From NCBI GenBank assembly GCA_037178625.1, contig CM074137.1:2418001-2482000 (forward strand): a DNA stretch of 64,000 nucleotides, given 5' to 3'. Source of the DNA: Skeletonema tropicum. Lineage: Eukaryota; Bacillariophyta; Thalassiosirophyceae; Thalassiosirales; Thalassiosiraceae. Shown here in pieces: positions 20,881 through 29,032 of the stretch. The notes beneath the pieces are model-generated. The model made no database searches. It was not told the DNA's origin and saw only the letters and a program-made list of their open reading frames with translations. The stretch's first letter is position 1. Each line of letters opens with the position of its first letter. The position numbers and the translations under genes were made by a program.

Positions 20881-21457
20881 TAGGTATGTAAGTGACACAA
20901 GAACCCTCAATATAAATATAAGTACCTGTCAGACCCTATTTCTTGACACTCACACATCACTACCTACCTACCTCAGTAAGCCAAATCACACGTCCAAATC
21001 AAAGTTTGAGCTTATGTCAACACTTAATACACAGCTGCTATCACAGCAAATACATCTAGAGGTATGTATGTGACACAAGAGCCCTCAATATAAATATATT
21101 AGTACCAGTCAGACCCTATTTCTTGACACTCACACATCACTATGTACCTACATACCTCGTAAAAACCATATCACACTCCAAATCAAAGTTAGCTCCCTAA
21201 ACTCCACATCAAACTCAGCTTTGATGCGTTCGCATCAACTTGTTTCATGATGTGTTCGCATCAACTTTCATGCTTCTCATCAGCTCCAGAAGAAGTTGAT
21301 TGATATTTAGTAAAAGTTTACAGTGAGGGCTTGTATCTTATCTATCTCCATATGAAGAAAACACAAGGAAGCCTCCTGTAAACTCAAAACCCTATTTCTG
21401 ACACTCACACATCAACTGTACCCTTACTAAAAATTAGAACCCTATTTCTTGACACTC
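20704..21457 (+). promoter_or_regulatory. Six copies of a CCCTATTTCTTGACACTC-like motif upstream of H3
   Basis: Copies begin at 20704, 20754, 20934, 21114, 21390 and 21440. Most are followed by ACACATCA(C/A). Between the two perfect 325-bp blocks, a roughly 180-bp unit (20881-21060 and 21061-21240) is itself repeated, with GTGACACAAGA.CCCTCAATATAAATAT, which could include a TATA-like element. The regular spacing in front of a histone gene suggests cis-acting sites, but this is inference. Confidence 0.45.
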
Positions 21458-21566
21458 CACATCACACGTCCAAATCAAAGTTATCTTCCTCCAGTTAGCT
21501 CCCTCCCTCCATTACCCATACAAAAAAGATACAAAAATAAAAAAACAAAACCCAACAACAGCACTT
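21242..21566. repeat. 325-bp perfect direct repeat, copy 2
   Basis: Second copy of the block at 20556-20880. It ends 36 bp before the H3 ATG, so it most likely serves as the immediate promoter and leader. Confidence 0.92.
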
Positions 21567-21602
21567 CCAACATCAATAACATTAAGAACAACTCCAGGCC
21601 AC

Positions 21603-21899
21603 ATGGCCCGAACAAAACAAACTGCACGAAAATCAACTGGAGGTAAGGCTCCACGGAAACAACTCACCACAAAGGCCGCACGTAAATCTGCTCCTACAGC
21701 CGCAGGGGTCAGAAAACCTCACCGTTACCGTCCGGGAACAGTTGCTCTCCGTGAGATCCGTCGTTACCAAAAGTCCACTGATCTTCTTCTCCGAAAAGCA
21801 CCCTTCCAGAGATTGGTCAGGGAGATTGCACAGGACATGAAATCAGACCTCAGGTTCCAGTCCACAGCCATTTTGGCATTGCAGGAGGCGATGTCATAG
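21603..21899 (+). pseudogene. Histone H3, truncated at 98 residues
   Basis: The first 96 residues follow canonical H3: [20 protein letters not shown] tail, [22 protein letters not shown], then [21 protein letters not shown] and ILALQEA. After LQEA the frame gives MS and a TAG stop. The family continues about 40 residues further, through the end of the long central helix, loop 2 and helix 3, which contact H4 and close the fold. I found no remainder of H3 in the next 1 kb in any frame, and no plausible splice donor at the break. The product could not make a normal nucleosome. It is probably a broken copy; a functional tail-only protein is less likely. It is not a centromeric variant, since the N-tail is canonical. 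Confidence 0.8.
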
Positions 21900-22988
21900 G
21901 CACTGGCTACATTAGCCAGATACCAATCCCGTTTCCTGTAGCCTAGCACACGGTCCAGCTCGCCAATGGCTCGCTAAGTCATTGTCTGTCCTTCCTTCCA
22001 CGTTAAGTAACAGATAACGTATGAGAGCCACAGGATCTCATTACGTCACCCTTATCAATCGATGACGTGTCTTCCTTCAGCCATCTTCTTCCGGAAGCTG
22101 CATCGATCACTCTTAACGCAGACTAGCATAATTTACATAACACCAAATTACGGTTTGTAAGGCAAACGGCTCAGCAAGAATCTAGCTGCCATTCAAGCAC
22201 TCTATGAGAGCAACAATGGCCCGATAACAGCGTCGTCACTTAATGATGACATTTCATATTTATTGTAAAGGATAGGTGGCAGATCTACTTCAGAAGAAGT
22301 AGGAGTATGAGTAGCTCTCAATCGACTCAAGAGTCTTCTCAGCCATTCACAGATGCTTTTCTTGTTCAAAATACCAGTGATACAAATGTATGTACTAGTT
22401 TACTAGCACAGAAATAACAAAGCCCCTGCCCTCACACACTTGTACTTGTATCTACAGGTACTTCTTACTCGGGTATATGGCCTCGATTTGGACTGATTGA
22501 GGAAGCAGCACCACGTCAGCCACATTGAAGACTCATCGACTGCAGAATGGTAGTAAAAACTACACTCAACCACCTGTTGAAGACACCACCTCTTTTGGAG
22601 ACATACTTTGGAGGTCGCTACTTCGAGGTCGCGGGGACAAAAGTACTTTCGCTAGGTACTTAGGAGGTCGCGGGGACATATGTACTTAAGAGGTCATGCT
22701 TAGGAGGTGTCTCTAGGAGGTCGCGGAGACATACTAGGTACTGATAGGAGTCGCCAGCCTTAATCATGCTTGAACATTAAGTAATCATCATAGGAGTACT
22801 TATTTTATCTTCGCCTGACTTCGCCGGCGGCAGAAGAGAAAAACAGCTCGCAATAGATTCCTGGTTCTGGGCCAGATCAGATGATGCACCGTCAAGATCA
22901 CGGCAAAAGAATCCTGGGCGAGATGGCCAGATGAACGTTGCGTTCTTGTCGACGCAAAGAAGGACGGCACCAACACAAATAATACGTT
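21900..22988. other. Intergenic with degenerate tandem motif
   Basis: No gene seen. At about 22610-22750 the motif AGGAGGTCGCGGGGACATA recurs three to four times in degenerate form, interspersed with TACTTA. The function is unknown. Confidence 0.5.
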
Positions 22989-23516
22989 ATGGCCGTGGCA
23001 ACAATGAAAGCTTATGACTCCATCTCAGTTCCAACCAAGCAAGGTCAAGGCGACCTGGCAGAGACGACCAGGAACAGGTACCTCGTTGGATCCTCTCAGC
23101 ACCAGCACCATCAAGATGATGCCTTCTCTCGATATTCGAATAACTTCGTCCGAATGAAGTCTCTCTTGCTTCCCTCTAGAGAGGAAGATGATGACGATGG
23201 TGATGAAGATGACGACCTGGACGCTCTTGCATCAATCAACCGAGCCCTTAACAGCACAGGGATCAGTAGCATTACCCAACTGAACCGAGATAAGAGACGC
23301 AGAGGAAATAACTCTTCCTGCATCAAACTACAAGGGCATGAAGAACGCAAGACGAGGCTGTCTTGGGAGCTTCACCCGAGCTTGCTCCTGCATGACTTGA
23401 TTGAGGAGCTTGAAGCATTAGATAATGGAACTCACCTCATTTCAGACACAGGTGATGATGAAGACATGGAAGGAGAGGAATCCTCCGAGAAGAAGACCAA
23501 AAGGCCAAGTTCTTGA
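22989..23516 (+). CDS. Uncharacterised acidic protein
   Basis: Open frame of 175 residues starting at an ATG. It has a Gln/His-rich patch (SSQHQHHQDD), a strongly acidic run (EEDDDDGDEDDDLDAL), a basic RDKRRRGNN stretch and the segment RKTRLSWELHPSLLLHDLIEELEAL. That last segment looks like a folded helix or interaction motif and has the feel of a short conserved diatom motif. The C-terminus is again acidic, then KKTKRPSS. I do not recognise a family. Composition and codon use look coding, and no overlapping gene competes. It may be a small nuclear protein. Confidence 0.5.
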   Translation: MAVATMKAYDSISVPTKQGQGDLAETTRNRYLVGSSQHQHHQDDAFSRYSNNFVRMKSLLLPSREEDDDDGDEDDDLDALASINRALNSTGISSITQLNRDKRRRGNNSSCIKLQGHEERKTRLSWELHPSLLLHDLIEELEALDNGTHLISDTGDDEDMEGEESSEKKTKRPSS

Positions 23517-23981
23517 GCATGAAAAACAAGAGAAGAAAGAGTGTAACGTGTTTGTGTGAGGTCAAACCGCCGTTTTGTTATGGTCGATAGTTAAGTAATA
23601 GGGTAACAGCAAGTAGCATGTTATACGCAGTATAGTGATGTCCTGGCATGCTTCAAAGTCCTACAATAATATTCTAGCCTCTGCTCTTCCCTTGGCTTGG
23701 ATAACAATGCTTCTTCTCTGTGTCTCAAGACAAACAAGTATACTTATGTAATGACCCACCCGCGCGGCATTTGATAACGGTTCGCAAAAAGCGGGAACCA
23801 TGAGCTGCACCATATTGACTATAATATAATTGCTTTCATCATCATCTCCTTGACAAAGCAATTATAACGTTCGCCTTACACCTCAAGTTTTCTCTTGTAC
23901 ATGTTCATTTTCTCTTGAAATCTTTTCTTCTTCTTCCAGCCAAGTACCCCTCCGTCCGTCCACTTTATACTTTAGAGCTTC

Positions 23982-24041
<60 letters not shown>

Positions 24042-24840
24042 AAAATAAATTTGCTTGATACCATACCATTCTGTCATATTGGTATTCAGCTTTTTACTGT
24101 CAATCAGACGTACTTTACAATTTCTGTTATTATTGTCGACCTATCTTTTCGAAGGAGGGGGACCTGCAACCATGGGGACCTGCGAGGAACGAAGTTAGCG
24201 AAGCAGTAGCCCAATTTATCATCTTTCAAGCGCTTTTTCATGGTATCGATTGAAATGAAAGTGGGGACCAACACTGCCGGGACTTTATGCGACTTGCGAC
24301 GAGACTTTTACTTGCGACTTGCTCTACCGGGCTAGAGTTGTAGCCTGAAAATGTAAGTATGTACAGGATAGATAGATAGGATAATACTGCTACATTCTCC
24401 ATATTTACTTCCCCTACCTATCCCGTGAGATAAATTCATCCTTCATTCAAATCCGCGGGCAAATAATCCCCCCTTCATCATTCTCCCCGTCATTTTGAAA
24501 TCATTGAGAATCTTTCCCAAAACGGCTTTACACGACCGTTCCCACGACTTTCTCCCTATACATATTAATTCCCCCGTGAATCCGTAGCGTTGAACAGTAG
24601 TATTATTTTTGGCGGAAGGCACTAACAAGATTGGCCAAAATCGGCGGTTGGGCGTTTTTCGAAGTGAACCAAGTGTGCTGGGCGTTGTAACTGATAATAA
24701 AACGTTGTGTTGGAAGGCTGGCTATCCATTCGACTTTCGAGTATTATTTGAATTGTGGTGGTATTATTATTACTACTGTCTTCGAGAGGGATCATCATCT
24801 ACTATTCAATCATCAGAATAGGAGCATTTAATCACAAAAG
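23517..24840. other. Intergenic with GA microsatellite
   Basis: No supported gene. It contains the dinucleotide repeat at 23985-24037 and the upstream region of the Myb gene. Confidence 0.5.
23985..24037. repeat. (GA)n microsatellite
   Basis: About 26 uninterrupted GA units. The open frame reading through it on the minus strand (Ser-Leu repeats) is an artefact of the repeat. Confidence 0.95.
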
Positions 24841-27800
24841 ATGTCAACAATGCCCTCCCCCACCACCACCAATCCCCAGCAACCACCACCACCCACCTCT
24901 GTGTCCAGCTCTCTTCCCAAGCCCACCACCACCAAACATTCATCCAGTGGCACTACCACCACAATGGATCAAACTCCCAGACATCGCAATACATCCTCCT
25001 CTGGTGGTGGTGGCGATGTCACTACTAATAATGGAAGTAGACGCTTCCCAGGAATGAGGTCTGCCGCTCCACCACCAGATTACAATGTTCGATCATCCTC
25101 CTCCTCTCAGTTACGTCCTCCTCCTCCCACTGCCATGAATACATCTGGGTACAATTCGAGTCATCATCCTCATCGTGGAGGAGACAGTCATTACCGCAGT
25201 AGCTATCATCATCCTCATGAAGGATATGATTATGACGACTATGCACATGATTTGACAGCTCCATTGCCAGAGTATGATGTACCCTATCACCCCCCACCAC
25301 CACATCATCATCACCATTCTCATCATGGTCGTGTCCCACAAAGTAGTCGAGTTGGTGGTAGTGGTGGTAGAGAGCACAATCGAGGAGGAGCACCACTATC
25401 ATCCATGCCACCAAGGGAGTACATGAGTGTACATCATGGACGGCATCATCATGGCCCTCCTTCTCATTCGTCACATCATCATTACTATCGTCCACCACCT
25501 CCTCCTCCTCCGGGATATTATGAGTATTATGATGGTCCTTCGTATTATCGTGAGCATGACTATCGTTCAGGTGGAGCTGGTGAGGCTACTACTGCTGGTG
25601 GTGGGAGGGATGGACGTTCGTATTATGAGGGGGGTAGGGTACCTCCTCCTTCAACTACTGCTCCTGCTGGTGCTGGAACTGCTAACAATGGATTCGATAG
25701 AGATCAGCAACCCAACAAGAATCCGAATACTACCACCGCCACCACCGCAGAGAATACTGGCAGCCAAGAGCAGCAAGGTACTACTACAAATAACAACAAC
25801 AACAATCAAGAAGAGGAAGGCAAGTCCTTACGAGCCGTATCAGGTTCCTTCTCCGTTACAGCCAGTAACAGTAGTGAAACTGGTGGTAAAGGCTATTTGT
25901 CCGAAGAGCAATCGTTGAATAGTGCAGGTGTAGAGGTGTTGAATACCAAGAGTAGTAGTGAGGAGGGGCAGAAACAACAGCCACAGCTACAGCAACAACA
26001 ACAACAACAAGGTGGTGGTGGTGCGGATGAGAATGATAAGGATATTGCTGTGGTACTTGCTTCTATGGATCAGGATGGTGCTTCTATCAAGACTACTGCT
26101 GCTGCTGCTGCTGTTGATAATAATGCTACTACTACTCAAGAGGAGGATGAGGCAGAGGCGGCTGTGAATAAGAACAAGTCTCTAACAACTCCAAAGGCAG
26201 CAGCAGCACCATCATCTTCATCTAACAACAACAACAATCGCAATGATGATTTGGAAGTGACATCCTCCTTAAGTCAATCACCCGAGGATCATCCTCTTCC
26301 TCATGGTAGTACTACCAACCATCATCCCAACCACAACATTCCTTATAACAGTGGACGTCATTATCATCATCATCCTCATCATCATCAACAACAAGTTCCT
26401 ATGGCTATTCGAAAGAAGAAACCTACCCCTTCCAAATTACACTACATGACTACTTCTTATCCACCACACCCCCACCATAATCATCATCCTCAGCATTATC
26501 CACCACATCATCCACAACAACAACAACAACAACGTGGTGGTGGAGGTAGATTGAACAATAATCCCATGATGGGACCACCACCAGTATCAACTTCACACAA
26601 CAACGTCGGAGGAGGACAACAACATCATCATCATCATCCGAATGTAGGATATCCAGTAGCAGCGGAGGATGATAGTCCATCAGCATCAACAATATCGACC
26701 AAGGCTTCTCAATTCATGACTGTTCCTACGATTGACAAGAAGAAGAAAAAGAAGAAGACGAAGCAGCAAGACGAACAGCAGCAGCAGCAGCCTTCACCTT
26801 CGGCAGCATCATTGAAGGAGGAAGTGGATGAACGTCGTTCGGATGTCGAAGTAGGCCACAACAACAACAACGATGATGAAGAGAATGAAGGTGAAGAAGA
26901 GGTACCGCCACCAATGAAACGTCAACGTCGATCCAATAGCGCTAGTACCACTGGATCTGGAACAGCAAGTGCAGGAGGAGTAGTAGTAGACGCACCGACG
27001 CTCCAAAATTTATCTAGTATGCCATCATGGGAAACGACACGTAGTTCTGGACCTGGAACGATTAGTGGATGGTCGGTTTGTTCGAATTTGGCTAGTGGGA
27101 CTGGTTGTGCTGCTGTAGGGAAGGAGGGTGAAGGCGTTGAGAATGCAGCTTCTGCTGCTGGTGGTGAAGGGGGTGGTGTGAGTGTGAAAGAAGAAGAGGA
27201 GGAGGAGGGGAGTGATGTATTGTTGAATGGTACGGATCCCTCACCAACAGATGGAGATTCCTTGTATCGAAGTGGTGTCTTGAGTGCATTTTCCTTCTCG
27301 AGTGAAAACTTTGGTAGAGCGAATGGTGGTGCCTCATCGACATTTTCGATACCAAGTGCTAGTGTTGGTGGTGCTGGTGGTGCTGCAGAGGATGATATTT
27401 CACCCAAGTCAATCTTGTCCAAGGATGGCAAGAATAAAAAGAGTATGCCTCAGGGGACTCATGTTCAGTTCTCTCGTGGAGGAGGAGAGGAGGGTGGTGG
27501 TAGTGGTGGTATGCCAGCTACTGCTGCTGCTGCATCATCATCATCATCGGGTAGGAAACGTATGGCTCCTCATTTATCGAGATCGGGGTATGATGATTAC
27601 TATGATTATCCACCGACTACGAGTAGATATCATCATGCTCCACCGCCACCACCTTCTCATCATCATTCGTACTATGATTCACCGACTCATCATCACCGTT
27701 CGATGAGGTATCATCCGGATGATGCGTACTATGCGGATTCTCATTATCATCATTCGTATCCTCCTCCTCCTTCTTCTTCACATCATTCACGTGGTGGAAG

Positions 27801-28653
27801 TGGTGGTGGAGGTGGGTATAATGCAAGACATCATTATCATCATGGTCCTCCTCCTCCTTCTTCTCATCCACCACCAGGAGGACACTATTACGATCGTCAT
27901 TCACATCATGACTTCCCACCATCTCCATCACCTACTCATCACCACCGCCAGTATTTCGAAGACTCACTCCGTGGTGTTGGTAGTATGGAAGGAGCATCCG
28001 CCTCTTCAGGATCCGCCTCTCGTCGCACTCCCCGCTCATCGTCGGCATCTCTTCATTCGAGGGATGATCTACCCACCGTAGGTCATATGCGTTGTGCCAA
28101 CTTTCCCAATCCACACGGGTGGACGAAGGAAGAGGATACGGCTCTCATTACAATCATGAAGGGCAATAAGAAGAATCCCCAGTCATGGTCTCCCATTGGA
28201 CATCAGCTCGGACGCTCCCCTGATGATTGTCGTGAGCGATGGACACGATTCTTGAAGCCCGGTGCACGTAAGGGACAGTGGACCGAGGAGGAGGATAATG
28301 CCGTCATCAAGGCGGTACAGTCTGCTGGACCAGATGGGAACTTTACACGTTGGTCCGAGCTGGCATCCCATCTTCCCGGTCGAGTTGGGAAGCAAGTTCG
28401 TGATCGTTGGGTGAATCATTTGAACCCCAACATTAATCATTTGCCCTTTTCGAAGGAAGATGATTTGTTATTGTGGGAGGGACATTCGAAGGTTGGGAAA
28501 CGATGGGTGGAGATTAGTTCGACGTTTTTCAAGGGGACGAGGTCGGAGAATCATATTAAGAATCGGTGGTACAGTGCTTCGTTTAAGAAGTTTATTACTA
28601 GTGAGTTTGGTGAGGATTCGTTTGTCAACGTGAGCAAAAATCAATCTGTCTGA
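24841..28653 (+). CDS. Three-repeat (R1R2R3) Myb protein with very long low-complexity N-terminus
   Basis: Single exon, 1270 residues. About the first 1080 are low-complexity: His-rich and Pro-rich tracts (PPPPHHHHH), Asn, Gln, Ser and Gly runs, and basic/acidic patches such as KKKKKKTKQQ and MKRQRRSN. Three Myb DNA-binding repeats follow near the C-terminus: GWTKEEDTALITIM...RERWTRFLKP, GQWTEEEDNAVIKAV...RDRWVNHLNP and PFSKEDDLLLWEG...IKNRWYSASF. Repeat 3 has Phe in place of the first Trp, as in many plant Mybs. Such 3R-Mybs usually control cell-cycle or differentiation genes in the nucleus. The Myb block at the extreme C-terminus behind a huge disordered region is unusual. The tail ends NVSKNQSV. 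Confidence 0.9.
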   Translation: MSTMPSPTTTNPQQPPPPTSVSSSLPKPTTTKHSSSGTTTTMDQTPRHRNTSSSGGGGDVTTNNGSRRFPGMRSAAPPPDYNVRSSSSSQLRPPPPTAMNTSGYNSSHHPHRGGDSHYRSSYHHPHEGYDYDDYAHDLTAPLPEYDVPYHPPPPHHHHHSHHGRVPQSSRVGGSGGREHNRGGAPLSSMPPREYMSVHHGRHHHGPPSHSSHHHYYRPPPPPPPGYYEYYDGPSYYREHDYRSGGAGEATTAGGGRDGRSYYEGGRVPPPSTTAPAGAGTANNGFDRDQQPNKNPNTTTATTAENTGSQEQQGTTTNNNNNNQEEEGKSLRAVSGSFSVTASNSSETGGKGYLSEEQSLNSAGVEVLNTKSSSEEGQKQQPQLQQQQQQQGGGGADENDKDIAVVLASMDQDGASIKTTAAAAAVDNNATTTQEEDEAEAAVNKNKSLTTPKAAAAPSSSSNNNNNRNDDLEVTSSLSQSPEDHPLPHGSTTNHHPNHNIPYNSGRHYHHHPHHHQQQVPMAIRKKKPTPSKLHYMTTSYPPHPHHNHHPQHYPPHHPQQQQQQRGGGGRLNNNPMMGPPPVSTSHNNVGGGQQHHHHHPNVGYPVAAEDDSPSASTISTKASQFMTVPTIDKKKKKKKTKQQDEQQQQQPSPSAASLKEEVDERRSDVEVGHNNNNDDEENEGEEEVPPPMKRQRRSNSASTTGSGTASAGGVVVDAPTLQNLSSMPSWETTRSSGPGTISGWSVCSNLASGTGCAAVGKEGEGVENAASAAGGEGGGVSVKEEEEEEGSDVLLNGTDPSPTDGDSLYRSGVLSAFSFSSENFGRANGGASSTFSIPSASVGGAGGAAEDDISPKSILSKDGKNKKSMPQGTHVQFSRGGGEEGGGSGGMPATAAAASSSSSGRKRMAPHLSRSGYDDYYDYPPTTSRYHHAPPPPPSHHHSYYDSPTHHHRSMRYHPDDAYYADSHYHHSYPPPPSSSHHSRGGSGGGGGYNARHHYHHGPPPPSSHPPPGGHYYDRHSHHDFPPSPSPTHHHRQYFEDSLRGVGSMEGASASSGSASRRTPRSSSASLHSRDDLPTVGHMRCANFPNPHGWTKEEDTALITIMKGNKKNPQSWSPIGHQLGRSPDDCRERWTRFLKPGARKGQWTEEEDNAVIKAVQSAGPDGNFTRWSELASHLPGRVGKQVRDRWVNHLNPNINHLPFSKEDDLLLWEGHSKVGKRWVEISSTFFKGTRSENHIKNRWYSASFKKFITSEFGEDSFVNVSKNQSV

Positions 28654-29032
28654 AGGGAATCAGTCTGTCTGAAGAGGTGGTTGCTATCGTTGGGGATATG
28701 GAGGAGAGAACTGTTGTTGATTCTTAAGCAACAACAACAGCTATGGTATATGTCTGTCTGGAGAGGTTCTTTTCGATGCACGACGGTGCAACTGCTGAAC
28801 AGGACTGTGTGTTATATAATATCTTTGTGGCAGCCATAGGCGCCCTGATTACACTATCTACATAAACAAAATTTTGAAAGCAATAATCTATCACATTAAC
28901 TTGAATTATTTAATTAGACATATACGCTATTGAGCGGTGACAATCTCAACCATGTCTTGCAATACTCCTTTCTTTATCTACAACAATTCCCTTCCCACCT
29001 CAATACACTCATTAGAGATTCATAGTCGCCAC
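28654..29032. other. Intergenic, convergent
   Basis: Between the Myb and GH31 stop codons. TCTGTCTGAAG-type short repeats occur at 28648-28675 and 28750. Nothing else is seen. Confidence 0.5.

Noticed and set aside
24841..28080. Poly-His, Pro and Gln tracts considered as a separate structural or silica protein
   Set aside because: They are continuous with the Myb repeats in one frame with no signal peptide, stop or intron between, so they belong to the transcription factor.
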